Assembly (NCBI GenBank): GCA_946480995.1 | Contig: CAMLMF010000023.1 | Location: forward strand, 1-13,952 | DNA: 13,952 nucleotides | Reading direction: 5' to 3' | Origin: an uncultured Bdellovibrio sp. | GTDB lineage: Bacteria > Bdellovibrionota > Bdellovibrionia > Bdellovibrionales > Bdellovibrionaceae | Shown: positions 5,054 through 12,801 of the stretch, in pieces | Numbering within the stretch: position 1 is the first letter of the stretch | Layout of the letters: the number at the start of each line of letters is the position of its first letter | Program-made: the position numbers and the translations under genes | Notes under the pieces: generated by a model | The model's input: the letters and a program-made list of their open reading frames with translations, nothing else | The model's database searches: none | Told to the model about the DNA's origin: nothing

Positions 5054-6816
5054 TTAAGCACGATTCAATCCGTTATTTAGTAACGCAGACAATTTTAAAT
5101 GTCGTTTCTTCGACCTATCCTGAATTAGTCCCGCAAGTTCTTTCTAAAGAAGCTCTTGAAGACGAAATTTATAAAGCTTTAGTGTTAGCTCCCCAGTCTG
5201 AATTGGGGGACTTGGCGTTTGGTTGTTTCATCCTCGCAAAAAACTTAAAAAAAGCTCCGCCGGAAGTTGCCAAAGCCATTGCTGCAGGCATTGCCGACAA
5301 TAATATAAAAGCTGTCGCGGCAGGTCCTTACGTCAATATGACTGTGGCTGCGGCGGTTCACGGCGAACAAGTTATCAGCAAAATTTTAGACGGCAGTTAC
5401 TTTAAAAAACAGCTGGTTGAAAAGTCTCCTAAGACGATGATCGAGTATTCTCAGCCGAATACGCACAAAGAATTGCACGTGGGACATATGCGTAATCTGT
5501 GTCTAGGTGATTCGATCGTGCGCATGCTTCGTTATTCGGGTCGTGACATTGTTTCCTCAACTTTCCCAGGAGATATGGGTACTCACGTAGCGAAGTGCTT
5601 GTGGTACATGAAGAAGCACAATCAAGAGCCTGAGCCAGAAACTGGTAAAGGCGAATGGCTGGGGCGCATGTACTCAAAAGCCAATCTTTTACTTGAAGAT
5701 CATAACGGAACTCCGCAAGAAGCTATTAATAGACAAGAGTTAACTGCGATCCTGCATGAGCTTGAATCAAAATCAGGTCCGTACTTTGAATTATGGAAAG
5801 TCACCCGAGAATGGTCGATTGAGTTGATGAAAAAGGTCTATAAATGGGCCGATGTCACTTTCGATGAATGGTATTTCGAATCGACTATGGATACTCCGTC
5901 TGCACAATGGGTGAAGCAGCTTTATGCTGAAGGAAAATTAGAACTTTCTGAAGGCGCGATTGGTAAAAATCTAGAATCTGAAAATCTCGGCTTCTGTATG
6001 CTTTTAAAATCTGATGGCACGGGTTTGTACGCGACCAAAGATTTGCTTTTAGCCAAACACAAATTTGAAGACGTTAAGATTGAAAAAAGCGTTTATGTCG
6101 TAGATATGCGCCAAGCTTTGCATTTTAAACAAGTTTTTCGCGTCCTAGAAATCTTAGGTTTTGAACAAGCAAAGAACTGTTTCCATCTGCAGTATAATTA
6201 CGTTGAATTGCCAGACGGCGCGATGAGCTCACGCAAAGGCAATATCGTGCCTTTAACTGATCTTGTGCATCGTATGGAAGATCACGTGAAAACAACTTAT
6301 CTTGCTCGTTACGCCAACGAATGGACTGCTGAAGAAGTTCAGAAAACGGCAGAGCAAGTGGCGAAAGGTGCTATTTTCTATGGCATGCTTCGCATGGATA
6401 CAAATAAGAAGATCGTCTTTGATATGAATGAATGGTTAAAACTAGACGGGGAGTCTGGTCCGTTTATTCAATACTCGCACGCACGTATTTCAAGTTTGGG
6501 ACGCAAATTCCCACGCTCAAGCCAGCCGGTAAAATGGGAAGTGCTCACTCACCCTGCTGAAAGACAGCTATTGCAAGCTCTGTTCGGGTTTAATACGTCT
6601 GTTGCGCAGGCAGCAGAAAACTTTAAACCGGCAGCAATTTGTACTTATTTGTATGAGTTGGCGAAAAAATTTAACGTCTTTTATCATGAGTGCGCGATCG
6701 GTACGGAAAAAGAAGAAGCACTTCGCGAAGCGCGTCTGGCTTTAAGTTCCGCCGTGGGAATCACCTTAAAGCAAGGTCTTGCGGTTCTAGGAATGCCAGC
6801 GCCAGAGAAAATGTAA
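5050..6816 (+). CDS. argS: arginyl-tRNA synthetase
   Basis: Cytoplasmic class I aminoacyl-tRNA synthetase that charges tRNA-Arg with arginine, 588 residues, a normal length. The N-terminal tRNA-recognition domain covers about 1-120 (ELGDLAFGCF at 51-60). The ATP site has HVGH (143-146) as the HIGH motif and MSSRKGN (392-398) as the KMSKS loop. YATKDLLLA (327-335) is also typical of ArgS. The DALR anticodon-binding domain begins near GPFIQYSHARI (470-480) and ends with GLAVLGMPAPEKM. The start is placed at 5050, overlapping the HTH gene stop as ATGA, with AAAGG just upstream; a start at 5017 would read through the HTH frame's end with no conserved residues. An essential housekeeping gene coupled to a membrane-anchored HTH gene is unusual. 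Confidence 0.97.
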   Translation: MIKHDSIRYLVTQTILNVVSSTYPELVPQVLSKEALEDEIYKALVLAPQSELGDLAFGCFILAKNLKKAPPEVAKAIAAGIADNNIKAVAAGPYVNMTVAAAVHGEQVISKILDGSYFKKQLVEKSPKTMIEYSQPNTHKELHVGHMRNLCLGDSIVRMLRYSGRDIVSSTFPGDMGTHVAKCLWYMKKHNQEPEPETGKGEWLGRMYSKANLLLEDHNGTPQEAINRQELTAILHELESKSGPYFELWKVTREWSIELMKKVYKWADVTFDEWYFESTMDTPSAQWVKQLYAEGKLELSEGAIGKNLESENLGFCMLLKSDGTGLYATKDLLLAKHKFEDVKIEKSVYVVDMRQALHFKQVFRVLEILGFEQAKNCFHLQYNYVELPDGAMSSRKGNIVPLTDLVHRMEDHVKTTYLARYANEWTAEEVQKTAEQVAKGAIFYGMLRMDTNKKIVFDMNEWLKLDGESGPFIQYSHARISSLGRKFPRSSQPVKWEVLTHPAERQLLQALFGFNTSVAQAAENFKPAAICTYLYELAKKFNVFYHECAIGTEKEEALREARLALSSAVGITLKQGLAVLGMPAPEKM

Positions 6817-6825
6817 GCAGAATTT

Positions 6826-6852
6826 GGTCCCTGTTTATTCGGGGACCTTCTT
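6826..6852 (+). terminator. probable terminator after argS
   Basis: GGTCCC (6826-6831) pairs with GGGACC (6842-6847) across a 10-base loop, followed by the short TTCTT. The T-run is weak, so termination may be partial. A second small hairpin, GAGCGT/ACGCTC (6870-6885, TTTG loop), follows 22 bases later. Confidence 0.55.
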
Positions 6853-6876
6853 AAAAATGCCTGCATCTTGAGCGTT

Positions 6877-6906
6877 TTGACGCTCCTGCTTATTCGCTGC
6901 ATTAAT
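6877..6906 (+). promoter_or_regulatory. possible promoter of the amino-acid dehydrogenase gene
   Basis: TTGACG (6877-6882), 18 bp, then ATTAAT (6901-6906) preceded by TGC, as in an extended -10. The -35 overlaps the small hairpin at 6870-6885. A start near 6913 would give a leader of about 59 bases to the TTG codon at 6972. Confidence 0.4.
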
Positions 6907-6971
6907 GCTAGTCTTTTTACTCAAATGGACCCATGATCTCCTCGCAATTACAAAATAAGAAGGAGCCTACG

Positions 6972-8087
6972 TTGGGAACTTTTGAAGTCATTTCTAAGCA
7001 CGGAGACCATGAGCAAGTTGTTTTTTGTAACGACCCTCATGTCGGATTAAAAGCAATCATCGCTATTCACAACACTTCTTTGGGACCAGCTCTTGGTGGT
7101 ACCCGTATGTGGAACTATAAGAATGAAGATGAGGCTCTTGTCGACGTTCTGCGTTTATCCAAAGGGATGACTTATAAAGCGGCGGCTTCGGGTTTGAACC
7201 TAGGTGGCGGTAAAGCTGTTATCATCGGCGATCCTAAAACACAAAAATCAGAAGGCCTTTTCCGTGCTTTCGGTCAGTTCGTAAATTCTTTGAATGGTAA
7301 ATACATCACGGCAGAAGACGTGGGTACAAGCGTTCAAGATATGGAACACATCTATATGGAAACTCCTTGGGTGACTGGTATCCCGAAAGATTTCGGTGGT
7401 TCAGGCGATCCATCTCCATACACAGCCCATGGTGTTTTGATGGGTATTAAAGCTTCTGCGAAAGAAAAATTTGGTACAGACTCTTTAAAAGGTTTAAGAA
7501 TCGCAGTTCAAGGTCTTGGTAACGTAGGTTCAAACCTTGTTAAGTACCTTAAAGCTGAAGACGCGATCATCACTGTTGCGGACATCGATATGGGCCGTAC
7601 GAAACTAGTGGCTGAAGCTAACGGCGCAAAAGCTGTTTCTCCAGATGAAATCCTATTCACAGAGTGCGATATCTTGGCTCCTTGTGCCATGGGTGCGGTT
7701 GTGAATGATCAATCAATCACTAAGCTTAGAACTAAAATCATCGCAGGTGGCGCGAATAACGTGCTTGCAGAGGCTCGCCACGGCGATCAACTGAAAGAGC
7801 TAGGCATCTTGTACGCTCCTGATTACGTGATCAATGCTGGTGGTCTAATGAACGTATTCGTTGAACTTGAAGGCTATTCTCCAGACCGTGCGTTTGAAAA
7901 AACGAAACGCGTTTACGACAATATTCTTAAAGTTTACGAAGTTTCTAAACGTGACAATATCGGCACCCACACAGCTGCGGACCGTTTGGCTGAAGAGCGT
8001 ATCAACACGATTGGCCGCTTGAAACAACGTCATCCGGGTAAATCTTCTCGTGCGTTCACGACGCTTAAAGAGATCTACAACAGATAA
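6972..8087 (+). CDS. leucine dehydrogenase-type Glu/Leu/Phe/Val dehydrogenase
   Basis: NAD-dependent oxidative deamination of branched-chain amino acids to their 2-oxo acids, in the cytoplasm. The product is 371 residues (Bacillus leucine dehydrogenase is about 364). Visible features are GLKAIIAIHNTSLGPALGGT with the substrate-site start, lysine 69 in GMTYK and catalytic lysine 81 in LNLGGGK. ITAEDVGTSVQDM follows, then the Rossmann nucleotide loop GLGNVG (181-186) and ANNVLAE/YVINAGG further on. The order and wording match leucine dehydrogenases more than glutamate dehydrogenases. The start is taken as TTG 6972 because AGGAG lies six bases upstream and the protein then begins like known family members; an ATG at 6933 has no good ribosome site. 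It stands alone between terminators. In an amino-acid-consuming predator it would feed carbon from prey protein into central metabolism (inference). Confidence 0.93.
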   Translation: MGTFEVISKHGDHEQVVFCNDPHVGLKAIIAIHNTSLGPALGGTRMWNYKNEDEALVDVLRLSKGMTYKAAASGLNLGGGKAVIIGDPKTQKSEGLFRAFGQFVNSLNGKYITAEDVGTSVQDMEHIYMETPWVTGIPKDFGGSGDPSPYTAHGVLMGIKASAKEKFGTDSLKGLRIAVQGLGNVGSNLVKYLKAEDAIITVADIDMGRTKLVAEANGAKAVSPDEILFTECDILAPCAMGAVVNDQSITKLRTKIIAGGANNVLAEARHGDQLKELGILYAPDYVINAGGLMNVFVELEGYSPDRAFEKTKRVYDNILKVYEVSKRDNIGTHTAADRLAEERINTIGRLKQRHPGKSSRAFTTLKEIYNR

Positions 8088-8121
8088 GCGGCGGACGCCG
8101 GCAAAGCGCAGGGCCTTGCGC
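8088..8121 (+). repeat. GC-rich dyad patch after the dehydrogenase stop
   Basis: A GC-rich stretch unlike the surrounding sequence, starting right after the stop codon. It contains GCGCA (8106-8110) and TGCGC (8117-8121) as a hairpin with a 6-base loop, and GCCGGC (8097-8102). It may be part of a dispersed intergenic repeat or add to the terminator. Only one copy is seen here. Confidence 0.35.
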
Positions 8122-8141
8122 CCGAAGCTGAAGCAGCATCG

Positions 8142-8175
8142 ACCCACGTCTTTATGGCGTGGGTTTTGTTTTTTT
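8142..8175 (+). terminator. strong Rho-independent terminator
   Basis: ACCCACG (8142-8148) pairs with CGTGGGT (8158-8164) across a nine-base loop, followed by TTTGTTTTTTT up to 8175. It ends the dehydrogenase transcript and isolates it from the next operon. Confidence 0.9.
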
Positions 8176-8214
8176 ACGCACTGAGTGACCGCCAACTTTC
8201 CCTCCCCCGAATTC

Positions 8215-8243
8215 TTGACTTACCCCCTAGACCAAAGAACAAT
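8215..8243 (+). promoter_or_regulatory. sigma-70-like promoter of the yfgM-like/bamB operon
   Basis: TTGACT (8215-8220), 17 bp, then AACAAT (8238-8243). These match the consensus at 5/6 and 4/6. It lies between the terminator at 8142-8175 and the TTG start at 8281. The expected start near 8250 gives a leader of about 30 bases and rules out the in-frame start at 8185. Confidence 0.6.
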
Positions 8244-8280
8244 CTTTGAACGTAAGTACTTATTAACAGCGAGGAATATC

Positions 8281-9087
8281 TTGAGCACAAAGATTACTAA
8301 AGACGATTTGAAATCACCAGATCAAGTGACACAAACTCTAAGACAAGGTTTTGTCTGGACGACGGGCCATTCTAAAATGGTTATCATGGCGTTGATCGCT
8401 TTCGTAGTGGTGGGTGCAGGGATTTCTTTGGCTGGTTATTTCAGCGAAAAGAAAGAAATCACGCAGCAAGAAAAGTACTTCCTTATCGAAAAATCTTACA
8501 CCGAGAAAAAACGTGGCTTTGAAGAAGCAGCTCGTGCTGAAATCGTTGCGGCTCAAACTAAAGATAAAAAGGCAGCTCCAGCTGTGGATGCTTCCAAAAA
8601 AGCTTCTGGTGACATGCAAAAAGATTTCGGCACTGAAATCGCGGGCTTTGAGACTTTCATTAATGAGGCTCCTACAACTAAAGCAGGTCAAATGGCCGCT
8701 TTGAATTTGAGCGACATTTATACAAACTATAAAAAATACGACGAAGCTTTTGCTGCTTTAGAAAAAGTGGAAAAAGGTTTGGATAAAAAGGACGTCTTGT
8801 CAGGTCTAGTGCTTATGCAAATGGGCAATGTTTTATCAAACAAAGGTGACTGCCAAGGTGCGATCGGCAAATGGCAAACTTTGACTCAGAACAAAGCTTT
8901 GGCTTTCGCCCATGATGAGGCGCAATTGCGTACAGGTCTTTGTTATGAGTCTTTAAATGATCTAACGAAGGCTGAAGAAGTTTATGCTTCTATCGGTAAA
9001 AAAGATGATGCAAGCACAACTGACTTTGCAGCAGCTCGTGAAGCGCAAAAATATCTTCGTTTATTAAAAGCGAAGAAAAATCTGTAA
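8281..9087 (+). CDS. YfgM-like membrane-anchored TPR protein
   Basis: 268 residues. A cytoplasmic N-terminus of about 30 residues precedes one transmembrane segment at about 33-53 (VIMALIAFVVVGAGISL). The remainder is periplasmic, helical and alanine/lysine-rich, with TPR-like helix pairs between about 120 and 262: LNLSDIYTNYKKYDEAFAAL, GNVLSNKGDCQGAI and TGLCYESLNDLTKAEEVY. This is the layout of YfgM (TPR_21 family), which in E. coli associates with SecYEG and periplasmic chaperones. The next gene is bamB, as in gammaproteobacterial yfgM-bamB. Cys191 and Cys221 are visible in the periplasmic part. The start is TTG 8281, with GAGGA five bases upstream; a longer frame from 8185 is rejected because the promoter lies within it. 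Homology to YfgM is inferred from architecture and neighbourhood. Confidence 0.8.
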   Translation: MSTKITKDDLKSPDQVTQTLRQGFVWTTGHSKMVIMALIAFVVVGAGISLAGYFSEKKEITQQEKYFLIEKSYTEKKRGFEEAARAEIVAAQTKDKKAAPAVDASKKASGDMQKDFGTEIAGFETFINEAPTTKAGQMAALNLSDIYTNYKKYDEAFAALEKVEKGLDKKDVLSGLVLMQMGNVLSNKGDCQGAIGKWQTLTQNKALAFAHDEAQLRTGLCYESLNDLTKAEEVYASIGKKDDASTTDFAAAREAQKYLRLLKAKKNL

Positions 9088-9099
9088 CCCGAGGAATTC

Positions 9100-10254
9100 A
9101 TGCGATTCATTTTTCTTGGTGCTCTTCTTTTTACACTCATGGGTTGTACGACTGTAGATCGTACTCTTGAGCAGTGGAGTTCTAAAAATAACAGTAAAAG
9201 AGAGTATGAAGTAAAAACAGCTTGGGCTCGTCAGACGACAACGAAAGACAACCTAGGTTTTCGTAAAATCAATCGCATGACGCCTTTATTGGTCGGCGAT
9301 TTGGTCATTCAAGGCAATGGTCTTGATGGTATTGTGGCTTACGAAAAAGACTCTGGCCAATTGAAATGGCGTTTGCCAGTAGCAAATGGCGTGGAGCCAA
9401 CTGCGGCGGCGATTCGCGATCGCCTTTTTGTCGGCGCGAATGATGGCAATTTTTATTCTATCGAAGCCAGCACAGGTTTAGTGCAATGGAGTTTTGCAAC
9501 GAAGGCTGAAAACTTATCAGCTCCTTTGTTAGAAGATGGCGTGGTGTATTTCCTTGCTGGAAATAACGTGCTTTATGCTTTGGATGCAGCGACAGGGAAA
9601 CAGTTGTGGCTTTATTCTCGTCAAGATACAGCGCAGTTTTCGATTCGTGGGGGGAGCCAACCGGCTTACCATAACGGCACCTTGTATGTTGGGTTTTCCG
9701 ACGGTTCTTTGGTCGCGTTCAATGCAAAATCGGGGAGTGCTGTTTGGGAAGTTCAGCTGAATCGCAACAAACGTTTCCGTGATATCGATGCAACTCCTGT
9801 TTTAGATGGCAATCAGATTTACGTCGCTGGCTATGATGACAAGCTTTACTGTGTTTCTGCGGATAAGGGCGAAGTCTTGTGGCGCATCGATGGTGGCGGC
9901 TACAGTGCTGTTACCGTGGTGGGTGATAAATTGATTTATCCAACGACCAACGGCGAAGTCTGGGCTTTAAAGAAAAGCAATGGTGATAAGGTTTGGAGCT
10001 ATAAGGTAGCTGAGGGGATCGCAACCCAAGTGAAACCTTTTAAAGGCGTTTTAGTTTTTGGTGAATCTCAGGGTAAATTAAGATTTTTAGAATCTAATTC
10101 TGGTAAAGAGTTAGGTGCCATGGAACCAGGTCGCGGGATTTTATCCGCACCTCAGGTCGATGAAGCTAAGAATCGCGTTTATTTTATTTCAGGCGAAGCC
10201 AACCTTTTTGCGATCAACGCAGGTTGGGTTAAAACACCTTATTTTAAGGAGTAA
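9100..10254 (+). CDS. bamB: outer-membrane protein assembly factor BamB (lipoprotein)
   Basis: Lipoprotein of the BAM complex that helps fold and insert beta-barrel proteins into the outer membrane. It has 384 residues (E. coli BamB has 392). The lipoprotein signal ends in LMGC with lipidated Cys16. The rest is a beta-propeller of PQQ-like repeats, each with a G-x-x-x-W pattern; the tryptophans fall at 90, 130, 170, 216, 261 and 299, about 40 residues apart. Preceding strands of the type GxLVAFNAKSG recur. RSGSQPAY-like blade edges around 184-190 and ATPVLDGNQIYVAG (231-244) are typical of BamB. GAGGA lies seven bases before the ATG. The gene follows the YfgM-like gene by 12 bp and precedes the next lipoprotein gene by 3 bp, so it lies in an envelope-assembly operon. 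Confidence 0.92.
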   Translation: MRFIFLGALLFTLMGCTTVDRTLEQWSSKNNSKREYEVKTAWARQTTTKDNLGFRKINRMTPLLVGDLVIQGNGLDGIVAYEKDSGQLKWRLPVANGVEPTAAAIRDRLFVGANDGNFYSIEASTGLVQWSFATKAENLSAPLLEDGVVYFLAGNNVLYALDAATGKQLWLYSRQDTAQFSIRGGSQPAYHNGTLYVGFSDGSLVAFNAKSGSAVWEVQLNRNKRFRDIDATPVLDGNQIYVAGYDDKLYCVSADKGEVLWRIDGGGYSAVTVVGDKLIYPTTNGEVWALKKSNGDKVWSYKVAEGIATQVKPFKGVLVFGESQGKLRFLESNSGKELGAMEPGRGILSAPQVDEAKNRVYFISGEANLFAINAGWVKTPYFKE

Positions 10255-10257
10255 ACG

Positions 10258-10641
10258 ATGAAAAAGTGGCTCTTAGTTTTACCTTTGTTAGTAGTTCTTG
10301 GCGGTTGCACGCATGGCAACTGCAGAGCAAATAAAAAAGAAACTCAAACAACAACAACTGGCGAGGTTCCTGTGACTACCAAAACAGCGGCTTCTGATCA
10401 TGTGAAAGTATTTAAAGCGGACGGTTCTTTGCAATGTGGCCAAGGAAAAGCCATTCCTGTCGCTGAAATGCAAAAGCAATTAAAAGATATCAAAGTATAT
10501 TCAGCGGTAAATAAGAACGATGGAATGATGCGTATTCAAGTGTGCGGTTCGCCGACTGGCAACTCCAACGTGTACGAAATCGACCGCAAGAATCTTGAAG
10601 CCGCAATTAAATTGGGCTTTAAGGAATGGATTGCTGAATAG
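10258..10641 (+). CDS. small lipoprotein, third gene of the bamB operon
   Basis: 127 residues. The lipoprotein signal ends in VLGGC with lipidated Cys17, followed by Thr18, so no Asp inner-membrane retention signal is present and outer-membrane sorting is plausible. A low-complexity linker rich in Thr and Lys (about 25-47) leads to a compact domain at about 50-125. That domain has Cys60 in LQCGQGKAIP and Cys96 in VCGSPTG, which could form a disulfide, and ends with NVYEIDRKNLEAA and LGFKEW. The C-terminal pattern CG...N-x-Y-E-I...A...LGF recalls short uncharacterised lipoproteins of other proteobacteria, but I cannot name a family. AAGGAG lies 7 bases before the ATG, 3 bp after bamB. Co-expression with bamB suggests an envelope role. 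Confidence 0.85.
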   Translation: MKKWLLVLPLLVVLGGCTHGNCRANKKETQTTTTGEVPVTTKTAASDHVKVFKADGSLQCGQGKAIPVAEMQKQLKDIKVYSAVNKNDGMMRIQVCGSPTGNSNVYEIDRKNLEAAIKLGFKEWIAE

Positions 10642-10741
10642 CTACGCGCTTAAGCGAAGCTCCTGAAGAATGTGCCAGGCCTGGATTCATTAAAACGATT
10701 CCGATAAAGGCTGCAATAAACGCACAGATTTTTAAGATCAT
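10619..10741 (-). CDS. possible 40-residue exported peptide
   Basis: A short frame on the minus strand with a strong ribosome site (AGGAG at 10752-10748, six bases before the ATG). The product starts MILKICAFIAAFIGIVLMNPG and has a signal-peptide profile: one lysine, a hydrophobic stretch of about 16 residues, then a possible cleavage after GLA (residue 23). About 17 polar residues remain (HSSGASLKRVAIQQSIP). Its last 23 bases run antisense over the end of the lipoprotein gene. No clear promoter is seen upstream. It is too short to judge by homology here and could be chance. Confidence 0.45.
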   Translation of the reverse strand: MILKICAFIAAFIGIVLMNPGLAHSSGASLKRVAIQQSIP

Positions 10742-10864
10742 ATTAAGCTCCTGATTCGTTGGAATTAGGAGCAATCTTTGTGCTTATCTTGTTAAAGACT
10801 TAAAACAAAAATAGCGACTGCCGAATGATTATTCATCTTTGGAGTTCGAATTTATTGCAAAGCG

Positions 10865-10890
10865 GGTGCCTTTTTAGGGCACCTTTTATT
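10865..10890 (+). terminator. Rho-independent terminator
   Basis: GGTGCC (10865-10870) pairs with GGCACC (10878-10883) across TTTTTAG, followed by TTTTATT. The T-run is on the plus strand, so it fits transcripts coming from the bamB operon 220 bp upstream. On the minus strand no T-run follows, so it is a weaker stop for the antiporter transcript. Confidence 0.75.
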
Positions 10891-10900
10891 GTAATAAACC

Positions 10901-12715
10901 TTATTTTTCTGCTAATGGCAGGTTGGCCACATCTTCAGGATTAAGGATTTTAGATTCGCGTTTTGGTTCAAGCAACGGGGTTGGTTTCGGCAGATTGCCT
11001 AGTTGCAAATGTCGTCCAGATTCAGTGCTGCCGGAAGCGACTTCCAGTTCAAAGCGTTCGCGATCGCGGCGGCGAATGTCTGCAAGAGCTGCTTGAATTT
11101 CGTCTTCAGGAACTTCCGCGGTTCTTAAAGCTTCTTGGCCAAAGAGCAACGCTGATTCAAATGTTTCACGAACTTGATAATCAACCTCGGCTAATTCTAG
11201 TTCTCGGGCATGAATACGATCGTAAGCTCGAGCTAAAACTTTGGCCTCTGGGAATTCGTGTTTTAATAAACGTACGATTTTGGTTGCGACCTTTGGATCG
11301 TCGACACAAACAGCGATCAAGCAAGCTTTTTCAGCACCTGAGGCTCTTAAAACATCCAGTCTTGATCCATCTCCGTAATAAATTTGAAAACCAAAGTTGC
11401 GCGCATTGCGAATAGGTTCTGGATCCGAATCAATAATTGTCACACTGATATCGCGAGCTAAAAGTACCTGACTGACCACTTGACCAAAGCGCCCAAAGCC
11501 CATCATCAAGGCGCATCCCGAAAGGTCTTGTGGTAAATCCACACCCTCTAAAGACACGGCCGGCTTTGGTAAGATGCGCTTCGCAAGGATCACGACCAAA
11601 GGAGTTAGGACCATCGATAAAACTACAATGGTTGTCATGTTCGCATTGACCTCTTGACTGATCACGCCAGCTTGGGCTGCGGCGGCGTAAAGAACAAAAG
11701 CGAACTCTCCCCCTTGCGCCATTAAGATCGCGCGATCCAGAGCTTCCTGGTGACGACTGCCCATGGTGCGGGCGACGACGTAAATACAGAAAGCCTTGCC
11801 AATCATCATGGCAATCACGCCGGCGGCAATAAGCGGGATGTTTTCACTGACCACAGTCAGGTTTAAAGACATACCGACGCCGATAAAGAACAAACCTAAA
11901 AGAATCCCACGGAAAGGTTCGATATCGGCTTCAATTTGATGCCTGAACGAGGATTCAGAAAGCAACACACCGGCAAGGAAGGCACCCATCGCCATCGAAA
12001 GACCACTGACTTGCATCAGTAAGGCTGTGCCGAGAACCACTAATAAAGCTGCCGCCGTTAAAACTTCTCGGGCTTTGGAGCGCGCTAAAATTCTGAAGAA
12101 GGGATTTAATAACCAAATCCCTGCCGCAATAACCCCTGCCATCGCTGCGATGGCTATCGCAATGGAAGCCCAATCGACTCCATTGGAGGTGTGTTGGGGA
12201 GATAAGAACGCAACGATTGCTAACAGCGGAACGATTAAGAGATCTTCAAAGAGCAAGATCGAAACCATTTTCTGACCATGTGGCATGCTGACTTCGCCAC
12301 GTTCAGCAAGGATCTGAAAGACGATCGCGGTGGATGTTAATACGAACCCCATGCCACTAATAAATGAAACAACTGGCGAAAAACCAAAAGCAATACCGAT
12401 CAAGGTTAGAATCGCTGTACACACCACGATTTGCACGGAACCCAGACCAAAGATATCTTTGCGCATGCCCCATAAGTGTGATGGTTGCATTTCCAAACCA
12501 ATAACGAATAAGAACATGACAACACCCAGTTCGGCGACGTGCAAAATCGCCCCTGGATTATCGAAAAGCTTTAAGCCAAAAGGTCCAATCGCTAAGCCCG
12601 CGGCCAGGTAACCCAAAACAGAACCCAATCCGATGCGTTTAAATAATGGCACAGCGACAACGGCCGCACCTAAAAGAGTCACAACTTGAATAAGCTCATG
12701 GGAATTATTTGTCAT
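10901..12715 (-). CDS. KefC-type K+/H+ antiporter (CPA2 family)
   Basis: Inner-membrane monovalent cation/proton antiporter of 604 residues with cytoplasmic nucleotide-binding control. About a dozen membrane helices fill residues 5-380 (Na_H_Exchanger domain: LGSVLGYLAAGLAIGPFG, FLFVIGLEM, LTSTAIVFQILAERGE, ISILLFEDLLIVP-like). A KefC-style regulatory loop is present: RH at 258-259, E262, D264, then EPFRG, followed by LGLFFIGVGMS. A TrkA-N Rossmann domain begins near 398 with GFGRFG (406-411) and an acidic end at IIDSD. The C-terminal ~60 residues are polar. E. coli KefC/KefB are gated by glutathione adducts; whether that holds here is unknown. ATG 12715 is chosen because the protein then aligns with the KefC start (HELIQVVTLLGAA); a TTG at 12754 lies inside the -35 element. 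No ribosome site is present. Confidence 0.92.
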   Translation of the reverse strand: MTNNSHELIQVVTLLGAAVVAVPLFKRIGLGSVLGYLAAGLAIGPFGLKLFDNPGAILHVAELGVVMFLFVIGLEMQPSHLWGMRKDIFGLGSVQIVVCTAILTLIGIAFGFSPVVSFISGMGFVLTSTAIVFQILAERGEVSMPHGQKMVSILLFEDLLIVPLLAIVAFLSPQHTSNGVDWASIAIAIAAMAGVIAAGIWLLNPFFRILARSKAREVLTAAALLVVLGTALLMQVSGLSMAMGAFLAGVLLSESSFRHQIEADIEPFRGILLGLFFIGVGMSLNLTVVSENIPLIAAGVIAMMIGKAFCIYVVARTMGSRHQEALDRAILMAQGGEFAFVLYAAAAQAGVISQEVNANMTTIVVLSMVLTPLVVILAKRILPKPAVSLEGVDLPQDLSGCALMMGFGRFGQVVSQVLLARDISVTIIDSDPEPIRNARNFGFQIYYGDGSRLDVLRASGAEKACLIAVCVDDPKVATKIVRLLKHEFPEAKVLARAYDRIHARELELAEVDYQVRETFESALLFGQEALRTAEVPEDEIQAALADIRRRDRERFELEVASGSTESGRHLQLGNLPKPTPLLEPKRESKILNPEDVANLPLAEK

Positions 12716-12725
12716 AGATGTCGAG

Positions 12726-12754
12726 ATAGTACCCAGGACTATATTGATTGGCAA
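12726..12754 (-). promoter_or_regulatory. promoter of the antiporter gene (near-leaderless)
   Basis: On the minus strand, TTGCCA (12754-12749) is followed after exactly 17 bp by TACTAT (12731-12726). The start point expected 6-7 bases downstream falls at about 12719. That is only about 4 bases before the ATG at 12715, consistent with the missing ribosome site. Confidence 0.6.
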
Positions 12755-12774
12755 GAAACGGTCCGCAAGATAAT
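12744..12774 (+). promoter_or_regulatory. possible divergent promoter of the DUF2147 gene
   Basis: GATAAT (12769-12774) matches the -10 consensus at 5/6. The best -35 is TTGATT (12744-12749) at a long 19-bp spacing, with TTGGCA (12748-12753) overlapping it. These -35 candidates overlap the antiporter's -35 on the other strand. The spacing makes the call tentative. Confidence 0.35.
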
Positions 12775-12801
12775 CTAGAAATCACTTTTACCGAGGGATT
12801 T

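Noticed and set aside
8185..8280. Upstream start for the YfgM-like protein
   Set aside because: A promoter lies within this part, and TTG 8281 has a well-placed GAGGA.
12330..12611. Plus-strand open frames inside the antiporter gene
   Set aside because: They are frame shadows of a clearly conserved minus-strand protein and have no ribosome sites or domains.
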